From Nitrospira sp. SB0662_bin_26 (GTDB lineage Bacteria; Nitrospirota; Nitrospiria; Nitrospirales; UBA8639): a DNA stretch of 58,980 nucleotides. The notes beneath the pieces were generated by a model. The model had not been told where the DNA came from. It ran no database searches and saw nothing but the letters and a program-made list of their open reading frames with translations. Location: assembly GCA_009840285.1 (NCBI GenBank), contig VXOF01000039.1:1-58980 (forward strand). The letters run 5' to 3'. Of this stretch, positions 42,954 through 52,473 are shown in pieces. The first letter of the stretch is position 1. Each line of letters begins with the position of its first letter. Made by a program: the position numbers and the translations under genes.

Positions 42954-44990
42954 ACCGGCGTCAGCAGATCGAATCAAGTCAAGAAACCCGGCTTCATCCA
43001 GCACGGGAATTCCCAGCCGTTTGGCCTCGTCCAATTTCGATCCCGGGTCTTTTCCGACGACGATGTACGCGGTGTGCTTACTCACGGCAGCGGTGACCCG
43101 ACCGCCAAGTGCTTCAACGCGTTGCGAGGCTTCCTGCCGGCTTACACTCTCCAACGCGCCGGTGAACACAAAGCTTTTCCCTTTCAAGGGCCCGGCTTGT
43201 CCACTCGTCTCATGGGAAACCGTCTGAACGGCCACGCCCAATACTTTCATCCTGTCGAGTACGGCCACGTTTCGAGGTTCGGCAAAAAAACTGACCACGC
43301 TCTGCGCAATTTCAGGTCCGATGTCGCGAATCTCCACGAGTTCCTCACGGGTCGCGGTCAGAAGCCTATCCAACGAACCGAATTGCGAGACCAGAATCTG
43401 TGCAACGTGATGGCCGACGTGATGAATGCCGAGCCCAAAGAGAAACCGTTCCAATGAGGGGGCTTTGCTTTGCTCAATAGCCGAAAACAATTGTGCGGCT
43501 GATTTCTCCGCGAATCCGTCCAGGTTCAAGAATTGCTCTTTCGTCAAGCGGTACAGGTCCGACAGATCTTTCACCAAGGCTGTATCAACCAATTGCGCTA
43601 CTGTTTTCTCTCCCAGGCCTTCAATATTGAGGGCGCCTTTGGAGGCGAAATGTTGAATGCCTCCTTTCAACTGCGCAGAGCAGACCGTTTGCCCCGTGCA
43701 ATAGTAGACGGGGCCTTCCTGCACCACGGCTGACTGACACACCGGACAGGCAAGGGGGACGGCAAACGGAGCCGCACGTTGTTCGCCGGGAATCGCGACC
43801 CGCTCGACAATATCGGGGATGACGTCCCCTGCCCGTTCGACCTTGACCGTATCGCCCACCCGCACGTCCTTGCGCGCGACTTCTTCCACGTTGTGTAGGG
43901 TGGCCCGGCTGATCGTCACGCCGCCGACCTCCACCGGCGTTAATAAAGCAATGGGCGTCAACGCGCCGGTCCGCCCCACCGACACCACGATGTCCTGCAC
44001 GGTGGTCAATTCCTTGCGCGGGGGGAATTTAAAAGCGATTGCCCAGCGCGGGCTCCTCGACTTTTCCCCGAGTTGCTCCTGGAAGTCCCGGGAATTGAGT
44101 TTCACGACAACACCGTCGATTTCAAACGGCAGGTCCTCCCGCTGTTCCATCATGCTGCGGTGAAAGGCGATCACCTCCTCAATGCTATGACAGACTTGTC
44201 GTTGCCCAGGCTCTGGGACAGGCAAACCCCACGTTTCCAGCAGGGAAACGGTCTCCCAATGCGTACGCGGCAATGGCTCCGAAGAGACCATCAAGTCGTA
44301 ACAGGTGAGTACCAGGGGTCTGGAGGCGGTAATCTCAGCATCGAGTTGCCGGAGCGAACCGGAAGCGGCATTTCGGGGATTGGCAAAGGTCTTTTCTCCG
44401 CGCTCGGTCAGTTGGCGATTGAGAGCTTGGAAATCGGGAAGGCGCAGATACACTTCCCCTCGGACCACAATTCGCTGCGGCACGTTCCCCTTAATTTTCA
44501 GACAATGGAGCCGGGAAAGAATCGAACGAAGGTTGGGAGTAATATTTTCTCCCGTTTGCCCGTCTCCCCTCGTTGCACCACTGACAAACGTCCCATTTTC
44601 GTACACGACGACAACCGACAGTCCATCGTATTTCGGCTCGACGACGTATTCGATCCGGTCGACGTCGAGTTCTTTTTTTACTCGTTTGTCAAACGCGGAG
44701 ATTTCCTCCGGAACCAGGACGGAATCGAGACTCAGCAACGGACGATCGTGCGGCACCTTCGCAAATTGCGCGAGTGGCACGCCACTCACTCGTTGCGTTG
44801 GCGAATCCGGAGTGACCAAATCGGGATGTTGCTCTTCCAAATCCTGAAGGGCCTTGAAGAGTCCGTCGTATTCCGAATCAGAAATTTCCGGTTCGCCGAG
44901 ACCATAGTAGAGCTCATTGTGTCGGCGAATCTGCTCGCGCAACTCGGCAATTTGCGCTTGGATCTTCTGAGAATCGTCAGAAGGAGACAT
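42936..44990 (-). CDS. ligA: NAD-dependent DNA ligase
   Basis: Seals nicks in replication and repair. At 684 aa it is full length. The adenylation motif EPKYDGLS has nucleophile Lys120; the N-terminal Ia domain has HNELYYGLGEPEISDSEYD. A four-cysteine zinc finger (CPVCQ, YYCTGQTVC) is followed by helix-hairpin-helix repeats and a C-terminal BRCT domain (GKSFVFTGALESVSRQEASQ). The final residues SFPPL and the stop come from a dispersed repeat. Confidence 0.97.
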   Translation of the reverse strand: MSPSDDSQKIQAQIAELREQIRRHNELYYGLGEPEISDSEYDGLFKALQDLEEQHPDLVTPDSPTQRVSGVPLAQFAKVPHDRPLLSLDSVLVPEEISAFDKRVKKELDVDRIEYVVEPKYDGLSVVVVYENGTFVSGATRGDGQTGENITPNLRSILSRLHCLKIKGNVPQRIVVRGEVYLRLPDFQALNRQLTERGEKTFANPRNAASGSLRQLDAEITASRPLVLTCYDLMVSSEPLPRTHWETVSLLETWGLPVPEPGQRQVCHSIEEVIAFHRSMMEQREDLPFEIDGVVVKLNSRDFQEQLGEKSRSPRWAIAFKFPPRKELTTVQDIVVSVGRTGALTPIALLTPVEVGGVTISRATLHNVEEVARKDVRVGDTVKVERAGDVIPDIVERVAIPGEQRAAPFAVPLACPVCQSAVVQEGPVYYCTGQTVCSAQLKGGIQHFASKGALNIEGLGEKTVAQLVDTALVKDLSDLYRLTKEQFLNLDGFAEKSAAQLFSAIEQSKAPSLERFLFGLGIHHVGHHVAQILVSQFGSLDRLLTATREELVEIRDIGPEIAQSVVSFFAEPRNVAVLDRMKVLGVAVQTVSHETSGQAGPLKGKSFVFTGALESVSRQEASQRVEALGGRVTAAVSKHTAYIVVGKDPGSKLDEAKRLGIPVLDEAGFLDLIRSADAGSFPPL

Positions 44991-45027
44991 GGCTGTACTC
45001 AGCAGCCCCGGTTATCCGGGCCTGCAC

Positions 45028-46917
45028 CTATCCTTGAATGAATTGACCGGCGAAACTTCGGATTTCGTGCCCGTTCAACACGTGAAAGCGTCGCAAGCGG
45101 GCAACGGTTTGTCCGGAAAATCTGGACAGCGCCACCGGAATGAGTTTGCGCTCGAACTTTCTGGCAATGTGTTTCCATCGGGCCAAGGGCGGAATGGGGC
45201 TCACGAGCGTGACATGTTTTTCTTGTGAATGGAGGCACGCTCCGGCGATCAGCCGCTCCTCGAGGGTTTGCGCAAAATCAAACCGGGGATCTTCCCAAAT
45301 ATCCGGAATCGGCCGTGGAGGAAACAGGAACAGCGTGCCCCCGTATTGGGACTGCCCGATCCCCGGTCCGACCATGTTTTCCAAAAACGGAGAAGCATAA
45401 AAACAGAGCGTGGATTCTTCAACGTGCTCTGCGTACCACGTGGCCTGCCAGGAAAACTTTTCGGGGTCCGCGGGCACCTCGAAGATAAAGACCACAATTT
45501 CTACGGTTCCGCGGGATGGCGGGAGTTCTTTCACGTACAGATCGGCAACTTTCTTCCGGGGATCCCAATGACGTAAGGTTTCCCGCATGTCGATCCCGTC
45601 GCGGATCGACGTCGTAAATTTATCAACTCGAGCCAGATCCTCCCCAAGCAACGCTTTGCTTTGTTCACGAACATGGGCCGTAAAGCCTTCGATGCGATTG
45701 TCTTCCGGCGGCCAGGAACATTGGCCCAAGGGATTCCAGTGATAGGCCCATTGGCGCCGTCTGCGCGGATCATGCCGCGGCTTGAGCGACAACGTTCGCC
45801 ATGCCAATGGGGTACTCCCCAACCGGTCCTTCGCGGCGGAAACCAAGCCTTCCGCAGATTCGAGCAAGCCGAGGCCTACGGCATACGGCGGCGATGCCGC
45901 GCGTAGTGATTCGTCCGGCTCATACTCGTAACTCTTGGCTGTTTCGAGCAAAGTCACCGCGAACTCGTCTCCGGCAAATTGCTTGGCTGCCAAGGCCAAC
46001 GTATACAGATCGGGCGTCAACCGGCGTTCACCCAACGCCAGATTCCGCACGTATTGGAGATACATCTGAAGCAACTGGGGCGTTACCCAATTGGACTCCT
46101 GTTGCAAATGCGCCGGACGCGTGGCAAGCCAGCGCAGCCGGGTTTCGAGCAGCAATTCTTTGATTCCATCGACGGATAACTGAGCATCGGATCGGGCTTC
46201 GATCCGTCTCCGCTCGACCAGTCCGGTCAGAAAGGGCAATTCGCAAAGCAGGAAATACAAGGTACGAGGTTCGACCGGATGCAGCGCCGGACGGCCCTCC
46301 AAAACTTCAGGAACCTCATACGGCCACCGGTTTTGGTACGCGTCGCGCAGCCACGGCCAGTCTTCCACGGCACACACACACAGAATAGAGTGATAATCCA
46401 ATTCAAGTTCGTGCAATTTGAACGCCATCCATTTGATCCGTGACCAACGTTGGCTGTGCGGTTTGGGATACGGAAGAAAGGGCAAGGCGGCCCCGGAGAA
46501 CGCGGCAAGAGAGACGCTTTTCAGCGCATACGGATCGGGAGCGGGATATTCCGTTGGATCGTGTACGGTGACGTCCCGGTCGATATAAGCCCGGTCAATC
46601 CCTTCTTCCATAGCCGTCCGAATCGTCGCGATGACGGGTTGGCAGGGATCCAGAGGGACGTAACTGCATACGGGGCGATCGTCACGGTCCGGTTCCGGCA
46701 TCACCACGACACTGACGACGGGCAGCCGCCTGACCCCTTCCTCAACCGGATCCTCGACGGATGCCGGCAACGGCAGGGCCACGCAATCAAATCGCTGCTT
46801 CAGCCACAGATCCCGGACGGCCCTGGCGACGTCGGCACTGCCGTGGCAGATCGGCACAACGTGGACGCGTGGCGAAAGGCGATACACCGTGGTGTCCTGT
46901 TGCGACAAAGGACTCAT
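45028..46917 (-). CDS. Unknown 629-aa protein paired with a MoxR-type ATPase
   Basis: No named family is certain. The N-terminus (RVHVVPICHGSADVARAVRD, then DCVALPLPASVED) resembles ChaN/EreA-like folds that begin 'HVIGIRHHGPGSARSL..L' and appear in MoxR-linked conflict systems. Next comes a helical region (about 170-290), and the C-terminal part has VADLYVKELPPSRGTVEIVV, PFLENMVGPGIGQSQYGGTL and IPPLARWKHIARKFERKL. No vWA metal motif is visible. It follows the AAA+ gene by 6 bp, so they form an operon, and it is probably the ATPase's partner. Confidence 0.55.
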   Translation of the reverse strand: MSPLSQQDTTVYRLSPRVHVVPICHGSADVARAVRDLWLKQRFDCVALPLPASVEDPVEEGVRRLPVVSVVVMPEPDRDDRPVCSYVPLDPCQPVIATIRTAMEEGIDRAYIDRDVTVHDPTEYPAPDPYALKSVSLAAFSGAALPFLPYPKPHSQRWSRIKWMAFKLHELELDYHSILCVCAVEDWPWLRDAYQNRWPYEVPEVLEGRPALHPVEPRTLYFLLCELPFLTGLVERRRIEARSDAQLSVDGIKELLLETRLRWLATRPAHLQQESNWVTPQLLQMYLQYVRNLALGERRLTPDLYTLALAAKQFAGDEFAVTLLETAKSYEYEPDESLRAASPPYAVGLGLLESAEGLVSAAKDRLGSTPLAWRTLSLKPRHDPRRRRQWAYHWNPLGQCSWPPEDNRIEGFTAHVREQSKALLGEDLARVDKFTTSIRDGIDMRETLRHWDPRKKVADLYVKELPPSRGTVEIVVFIFEVPADPEKFSWQATWYAEHVEESTLCFYASPFLENMVGPGIGQSQYGGTLFLFPPRPIPDIWEDPRFDFAQTLEERLIAGACLHSQEKHVTLVSPIPPLARWKHIARKFERKLIPVALSRFSGQTVARLRRFHVLNGHEIRSFAGQFIQG

Positions 46918-46923
46918 GGACGT

Positions 46924-47883
46924 TTATCTGTCGGGATGAAGCGGATCATCGGGTTCAAAAAAGAAGTCACCCAATCCGCGTGGAAGCGCTTGCTCGCCGA
47001 CTGCTCGTTTCCGCTGCTGCGCCAAGGCATCCAAATCCAACGCCTCTTCACCAAGCACCTTGATAAGCGCCTCCCGCCACACTTCGTCCCGGGACAGGGG
47101 ATGTGACGGGTCCTGCGCCAACCGTTTGAGCGCATACTGCACCAGGTGAATGCCGTCCCTCACTGAAAACCCCAGATCGAGTCGATGCGCCCTTTGCAGA
47201 AACTCGACGGTGATACTCAGAATTTCCTGCGGAGAAAACGGTAAATGATACTGGAGAATGGCCAATTCGTGTTCACGAGCCGGGAACTCGAGTTTCAAGC
47301 TGGGCTGGAGACGTGACAAGATGTAATCAGGCACTTCATAGGTGGAGGCATCTTCATTCATCGTCACGCAACACCGAAAATCCTGATGGGCCTTCACCTG
47401 AATGCCGGCGACCACGGATTCCACCGAGCGACGGTGATCGAGCAAGGGGGCGAGCGACGCCCAACTTTTCTCGTTCATCCGATTGCCTTCATCCAATAAA
47501 CACACCCCACCGGTCAACATCGCGGTCACCAACGGCGACGCCTGGTACTGAATCGTGTTTCCTTCGGCGATCACCGGAGTCACCAATAAATCCTCGGGCC
47601 TCGTATCGGCCGTACATTGATAGACGTAGAAGTCCTGTTTCCGTTCACGAGCTGCGGACGTAGCCAAGGTCGTCTTGCCGATACCGGGCTGACCGATGAT
47701 CCGCGGACACAACGGAAGATCTTTTTCATCGACGACGAGCCAGCACGCAAGGAGTTGCTGAAGGATTTCACGATCTCCGATCCACTCCTGCTGTGAAGGA
47801 TCGGATTGGGCCAAGCGCAGGGAAATCCCCTGGACTTCCGTCATGGCCTGCTGTTCGGGATGTCGATCGGGTGCGTGAGACAT
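46924..47883 (-). CDS. MoxR-type AAA+ ATPase
   Basis: A 319-aa ATPase from the ATG at 47883 (a longer start exists at 47925). Walker A GQPGIGKT is at 64-71, Walker [11 protein letters not shown] with Asp131-Glu132, and sensor and arginine motifs follow ([32 protein letters not shown]). MoxR-family ATPases remodel partner proteins, usually with a vWA protein; here the only partner is the unknown 629-aa gene 6 bp downstream. CbbQ/NirQ-like ATPases are an alternative, but no cbb or nor gene is near. Confidence 0.8.
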   Translation of the reverse strand: MSHAPDRHPEQQAMTEVQGISLRLAQSDPSQQEWIGDREILQQLLACWLVVDEKDLPLCPRIIGQPGIGKTTLATSAARERKQDFYVYQCTADTRPEDLLVTPVIAEGNTIQYQASPLVTAMLTGGVCLLDEGNRMNEKSWASLAPLLDHRRSVESVVAGIQVKAHQDFRCCVTMNEDASTYEVPDYILSRLQPSLKLEFPAREHELAILQYHLPFSPQEILSITVEFLQRAHRLDLGFSVRDGIHLVQYALKRLAQDPSHPLSRDEVWREALIKVLGEEALDLDALAQQRKRAVGEQALPRGLGDFFFEPDDPLHPDR

Positions 47884-48058
47884 GATATACCGTTCCGGGC
47901 AAAACCCAAGATGGCGACCAAACACAAGCTAGCACAGGCGTTTTCGAGGGTCAATGAACGTTCTCGTTCAACCGGCGACAGAGGACTTTCCGCATGTTGA
48001 CAGGACAGGGTAACGCAGTCATCGGTGCCGGCATCGCGGCTTTATGGCACTTGAGATC

Positions 48059-48086
48059 TTGACAGCCCGCTCTCTTGTTCTATGCT
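48059..48086 (+). promoter_or_regulatory. Predicted promoter of the TbpB-like lipoprotein gene
   Basis: TTGACA (48059-48064) and TATGCT (48081-48086) with 16 bases between. Transcription would start about 55 bp before the ATG, which has AAGGAG upstream. Confidence 0.55.
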
Positions 48087-48149
48087 ATCAGTTCCACCCG
48101 GCCATTGGAGGTCGGCTGTAACCACTCATTTCTTTAGAAGGAGTGTTTC

Positions 48150-49052
48150 ATGAGCCCGTTACGACTTGGAATCATGCTGTCCTGTTTGGCAACCATGCTA
48201 AGCGCCTGTGGGGGTGGTGGTGGCAGGTCAGGGACATTGCCTCAAACTATTCCGCCTCAGACGATTCCATCGACAAGCACTTACTTTTCTATGGTTGCCG
48301 AGGTCTCTGCGATTCGGGGGGCTTCCGATTCGTTATTGATGACCGATGTTTTTCTGACACATCCCGGCCTCCCCCGAGGGGATCGCAGTCAGACATTCTG
48401 CGGGTCCGGATTCTGCCAGGCATATTATGACGGCTACAGGCTGTTTGGTATTTCTTTGTTGGATTTTCAGCTTTCGGATCGTATGGACGACCATCAATTC
48501 TTCAGCAGTCTCAGGGGTATCAAGATGGTCGATGTGCGAGGAAGAGATGAAGAGGCCGGAGTAGCAACGGACTTCAACACTCTCGGCGGGTGGCTTAATA
48601 AAAGTGCTTTTGGAGTAACAGTGAATTCTATTGTCAGCGGCGTTTCTGATGGAGTGGGTTTGAGAGGAACCGGTTTTGCCGTGGCGTACTCGCTTGGTGA
48701 CGCTACGGGAACAACGCCGGCGTTCGGCAATGCGACGTGGACCGGAACGATGGTTGGTGGCGACACCAGTTTGACTGCCTATCGAGGCAACCGGATCATG
48801 GGGGACGCAACCCTCACCTTTGATCTGTCTCAAAGCGACATTGATGTTACGTTTACGAATATCCGTGACATTGATGCGGGACGCCCGCATGGGCTTATCA
48901 CCTGGCAGAATATTCCGGTGACGTCAGGTTCCTTTTCTCGCGGGTTTATCGGGAATTCCATTGATGGCCGGTTCTACGGTCCGAACCATGAAGAAGTCGG
49001 CGGCATTTTTGAACGAAACCAAATCGCGGGGTCATTCGGAGCGAAACGCTAG
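48150..49052 (+). CDS. TbpB-like (transferrin-binding protein B fold) lipoprotein
   Basis: A 300-aa lipoprotein: signal MSPLRLGIMLSCLATMLSAC with lipidated Cys20, then a Gly-rich linker. The C-terminal half matches the PF01298 barrel: NATWTGTMVGGD, RGNRIMGDATLTFDLSQSDI, IDGRFYGPNHEEVGGIFERN and a terminal GSFGAKR. In pathogens this domain binds transferrin, haemophilin or related proteins at the surface; in an environmental bacterium its ligand is unknown. No TonB-dependent receptor or Slam exporter is adjacent in the window. Confidence 0.78.
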   Translation: MSPLRLGIMLSCLATMLSACGGGGGRSGTLPQTIPPQTIPSTSTYFSMVAEVSAIRGASDSLLMTDVFLTHPGLPRGDRSQTFCGSGFCQAYYDGYRLFGISLLDFQLSDRMDDHQFFSSLRGIKMVDVRGRDEEAGVATDFNTLGGWLNKSAFGVTVNSIVSGVSDGVGLRGTGFAVAYSLGDATGTTPAFGNATWTGTMVGGDTSLTAYRGNRIMGDATLTFDLSQSDIDVTFTNIRDIDAGRPHGLITWQNIPVTSGSFSRGFIGNSIDGRFYGPNHEEVGGIFERNQIAGSFGAKR

Positions 49053-49097
49053 TTTCTTGGTTCTTTGGAAATGCCTTGACTTCGGCCAAGCGACGTC

Positions 49098-49145
49098 GAC
49101 GGCCCCCTCACTCCAACCCTCTCCCGCCAAGGGGAGGGAGAGAAT
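49098..49145. repeat. Dispersed palindromic repeat, family B
   Basis: CGGCCCCCTCACTCCAACCC, then TCTCCCGCCAAGGGGAGGGA. It follows the TbpB-like gene and may serve as a transcript-end hairpin. Confidence 0.75.
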
Positions 49146-49283
49146 CGCCATAAGTCATGGGCCTAAGGTGCCGGCATTTGACATGCCTGCTCGTCTCTCT
49201 CTATTCTGAATGCCGGGCTGTTCATAAGCATTTCCCGAATCTCAATTCCAGACTAACATCAAAATTCCAAAGAGAGCCTGCTG

Positions 49284-49775
49284 ATGATTCAAAAACCGCA
49301 GTTCGAAGTCCAATGCCAACCGACGTCTCACCCCTTCTCGACCGGAGGGATGTTTTGCCTAAGCATTCTCTGTCTGCTGGGCGCCATTCTGCAATCCGGA
49401 TGCGTCAGTTCCGAAAGACTCAAGGCGGAAAAAGTTCGAGCCTTGAACTTTCAACGTCTGCTGGCACAAGAAGAAAAACGCTCCAACACATTGGATGCTC
49501 AATTGGCGCAAAAGGATAAGAAAATTACCGAACTCAATACCCAATTAAAAGAGACCAAGGCTAAAATTGGGACCTTGGAATCGCAAAATCGAACGCTGAC
49601 CGCCGAACTGAATGCCCTCCGAAAGGAAAATCATCCTCCGCAGGAACGGAAATCGGCTCCGGACTCCCCTGATCTTTTACAGGACCCCGACACGACCACA
49701 GACAGTCCGCCTTCCGAACCATCGCTATCCGATCCCTTTATGAGCGATGAAGAATTACTGAAAATTCTTGAATAG
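49284..49775 (+). CDS. Coiled-coil lipoprotein (no LysM)
   Basis: A 163-aa protein with lipobox LQSGC (Cys40) after an unusually long N-terminal region, then a coiled coil at about 42-115 (LKAEKVRALNFQRLLAQEEK, LNTQLKETKAKIGTLESQNR) and a proline/acidic tail ending SDEELLKILE. It shares the block RALNFQRLLAQEE with the protein encoded at 49960, so the two are tandem paralogues. It probably sits in the envelope as a structural or scaffolding lipoprotein. Confidence 0.68.
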   Translation: MIQKPQFEVQCQPTSHPFSTGGMFCLSILCLLGAILQSGCVSSERLKAEKVRALNFQRLLAQEEKRSNTLDAQLAQKDKKITELNTQLKETKAKIGTLESQNRTLTAELNALRKENHPPQERKSAPDSPDLLQDPDTTTDSPPSEPSLSDPFMSDEELLKILE

Positions 49776-49959
49776 ATCCGGCCGGGAAACATCGCCCGAC
49801 CTTTCACCGCATTCCGCAAGGCCACCCGTCAGGATTGACATTTTCGGGCTCTCATTTTATTCTATTCTTGATATAGATGGTCACCGTTTTTCTTCCAGCC
49901 CAACCATCTAACGTTTCCTCTCAAACCTACACGGATAAAACCAGAAAGAGAGCCTGACG

Positions 49960-50628
49960 ATGACCTTACACACTCAACCCGTAGCACAGCACCCGCAAAA
50001 ACCTGGCTCATTTTCTAAGAAATTCGCGCCTCGGTTCGGAATGCTGTGCCTGATGAGTGCCGTCTTGTTATCAGGTTGTGTCAGTACCGGTGAATACGAG
50101 GCTGAAAAAGCTAAGGCTCTCAACTTCCAACGTCTGTTGGCGCAAGAGGAACAGCGGACGGACGAACTCGACGCCCGCTTGCAAGAAATGCAACAGGAAG
50201 TCTCGTCGTTGGGATCTCAAAACCGTGAGTTGACCGCTGAGCGTGACGCCCTGCAAGACCAAGTCTCGCAGCAGCAGGCACGTGTTCAAGACGGCGACGC
50301 ATCCGATTCTGCAAGCGACATGGACCTCTCTCCCGATATGTCTTTTTCCGACCCTACACTCTCAGAGTTTGATTTGAGTGATTTTTCGTTTGACGAATCA
50401 GAGTTCAACGACTTGGGCATAGAGCAAGCCGACGCCGGCCGTATGGATATGGAGCGATCCGATGCCACCGGCATGGGCACACCGACGCATCACACGGTTG
50501 CTAAGGGAGAAACCCTCTACCGGATCTCCCACACATATGGCGTGACCGTTGAGCAATTGAAAAAGTGGAATAACCTGACCGACAATATCATTTTCCCCGG
50601 TCAGCGATTAATCGTCAGCCAGCCATAA
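49960..50628 (+). CDS. Coiled-coil lipoprotein with LysM domain
   Basis: A 222-aa protein with lipobox LLSGC (Cys40), a coiled coil (about 45-110, KALNFQRLLAQEEQRTDELD), an acidic low-complexity linker (DLSPDMSFSDPTLSEFDLSD), and a C-terminal LysM domain (HHTVAKGETLYRISHTYGVT to FPGQRLIVSQP, about 176-220) that binds peptidoglycan. It is a paralogue of the upstream lipoprotein, which lacks the LysM domain. A role tethering the envelope to the cell wall is likely. Confidence 0.8.
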   Translation: MTLHTQPVAQHPQKPGSFSKKFAPRFGMLCLMSAVLLSGCVSTGEYEAEKAKALNFQRLLAQEEQRTDELDARLQEMQQEVSSLGSQNRELTAERDALQDQVSQQQARVQDGDASDSASDMDLSPDMSFSDPTLSEFDLSDFSFDESEFNDLGIEQADAGRMDMERSDATGMGTPTHHTVAKGETLYRISHTYGVTVEQLKKWNNLTDNIIFPGQRLIVSQP

Positions 50629-50800
50629 CCGCCACTTTACAGCCATTCCCGTTTCGAGAATCCTCGTTTTCTTGTCGATTTCCTCTTTCCCTGCGAGAGC
50701 CGGAGTTTCGCGTTGGTTCTTTTTTAATTGAGATTATTCCGTCAAAAGGAGGATGATAAAAGCGAGTCACTCATAAGATTCTCATCAAAGGAGGTGTGCC

Positions 50801-51382
50801 ATGAATAGATCGCTGACAGGAACACTCCTCGGAATCGCCTTCTTTGTGCTTCTCGTCTTTCCCCTCTTTGCAAAGTCTGGCGGACAGTCCGCCGGCGGCG
50901 TTCCTCCACAAGTCGTGGCTGATTACATTCACGCCATCATTCAAGCCGATCGCACACTCTATACAACCCACGTGGTCGAACGGATGGAAAGACATCAAGT
51001 CGTGACTTCCCAGGAATATTGGAAACAGACCAAGTCGTTACCCCTTCCCGCTCAAATGTTGTTGCTGTCGGGGTTACACGTCGACCAACAGGGATTGGGG
51101 CTCCAATTCCGGTTAGCCAGCCTGACCCCCATATATGAGAAAAACGGACCGACCACGGATTTTGAGAAAGCGGGACTGGCGGCCGTGCTAAAAGATCCCA
51201 GCCGACCCTTTACCGGTGTCATCCAACGGGGCACGCAAAAATTTTTTAAAGCGATCTATGCCGACCATGCCGTATCCGTGTCCTGCATCAACTGCCACAA
51301 CGGGCATCTACTCACGTATAAAAAGGATTACAAGCTGGGTGACGTCATGGGCGGAATCGTGATTTCCTTTCCCATTGAATGA
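50801..51382 (+). CDS. DUF3365-type c-type haem protein
   Basis: A 193-aa exported protein: signal peptide MNRSLTGTLLGIAFFVLLVF, then a DUF3365 (Tll0287-like) domain with one haem motif, Cys162-Ile-Asn-Cys165-His166 (SCINCHNGHL). VVADYIHAIIQADRTLYTTH and VIQRGTQKFFKAIYADHAVS are family-like. Tll0287-like proteins are periplasmic, possibly redox- or gas-sensing. AAAGGAGG precedes the ATG. It probably acts alone, convergent with the PRMT-like gene. Confidence 0.82.
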   Translation: MNRSLTGTLLGIAFFVLLVFPLFAKSGGQSAGGVPPQVVADYIHAIIQADRTLYTTHVVERMERHQVVTSQEYWKQTKSLPLPAQMLLLSGLHVDQQGLGLQFRLASLTPIYEKNGPTTDFEKAGLAAVLKDPSRPFTGVIQRGTQKFFKAIYADHAVSVSCINCHNGHLLTYKKDYKLGDVMGGIVISFPIE

Positions 51383-51393
51383 AGGGTTGGCCG

Positions 51394-52347
51394 TTAACCG
51401 GCCAACGAAGTGGGGCGTTCTTGAGCCGAGGACAGGGACCCCTTGGTGCTGGAATGTTCAAACCGCACCCCGTTCACTGAAACGTTCCAATGCCAGTATT
51501 CACCATTTTGGCTTGAAGACATCTCCACGTCGATACGGTTGCCGCGATCCACGGAAACGGGACGGTCAATGGGGAAAAAGGCCAGCCCCCAATGCGAGGC
51601 TTTATCCCGGGGGCCATTGGAGATAGAAAGACCGGGAATCAATTCGGCGTTGAACCAACCCGCCAGTCCGTGAAGCCAACCCTGCCGTCTTGCATGAATG
51701 GTGAAGCCGGCCTTGACTTCCGTCTGAGTCGTTTCCCCGAATTCGATTTCCTGTACGCGCAGAGGATCACCCAGAAACGTTCCTTCGTGCAGTTTCAACG
51801 GATGAAAGTTGTTCACCGTCAAATGGCGAACGGGTGAAAAATCGAACCCCTGACACCGGTTCACCCAAAAATCGACCACGTGCTCATAAAACTGAGGCAG
51901 TTCGACGGGAACGAGGAACAAGTCTACGCCGTGGGGAACGAGTCTTCCGCCTTTTTTCAGGAAGCGCTGCCGGGCATCGGTCAGGGATCCGAGAATCCCT
52001 TCTTCAAACCCAAACGTGCCCATGGTCTCCGTCACGATAACGTCGGCCGGTTCAGGCAACTCCACGTTGAATGATGAGGCGTTGTAAAACGTGATCCGAT
52101 CTTGAAATCCGTTCTTCGCCGCCACAAGTTCGGCAATGTTGATGACGGGTTCACTCTCGATGGCATACACGCGGCGGGCGCCGGCACGGCACGCGAAAAA
52201 CGAGAGAATACCCGATCCGCAGCCCACGTCCACCACCACGTCGCCCGGTTTGACGACCCGGGAAATCGCTTGACTGTAGGCACCCGTCCGCGTCTCATCA
52301 ACCAACATCGACAGGTGATAATTGATGAAGTCGGTGTATTTCGTCAT
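51394..52347 (-). CDS. PRMT-like class I SAM methyltransferase
   Basis: A 317-aa protein with SAM motif I VDVGCGSG (39-46), acidic loop YAIESEP (61-67), and a double-E-like loop TETMGTFGFEE (Glu107 and Glu116 at the spacing of the arginine-methyltransferase pair). The C-terminal half has PRMT-like beta-barrel strands (LVPHGVDLFLVPVE, VKAGFTIHARRQGWLHGLAG, GNRIDVEMSSSQNGEYWHWN). The eukaryotic SEWMG motif is replaced by TETMG. It may methylate protein arginine or another guanidine/amine; the substrate is not known. Confidence 0.78.
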   Translation of the reverse strand: MTKYTDFINYHLSMLVDETRTGAYSQAISRVVKPGDVVVDVGCGSGILSFFACRAGARRVYAIESEPVINIAELVAAKNGFQDRITFYNASSFNVELPEPADVIVTETMGTFGFEEGILGSLTDARQRFLKKGGRLVPHGVDLFLVPVELPQFYEHVVDFWVNRCQGFDFSPVRHLTVNNFHPLKLHEGTFLGDPLRVQEIEFGETTQTEVKAGFTIHARRQGWLHGLAGWFNAELIPGLSISNGPRDKASHWGLAFFPIDRPVSVDRGNRIDVEMSSSQNGEYWHWNVSVNGVRFEHSSTKGSLSSAQERPTSLAG

Positions 52348-52473
52348 CGCCTCGCGCCTCCGTATTCCAGGAAGGACGGCTCATACTAGAGCATGGTAGA
52401 CTACCGGGCAAGGCCCTGACAGCCCACCAAAACCGGATCTCGAGCACCCGCACTTTATAGGTTACTCGAAACA

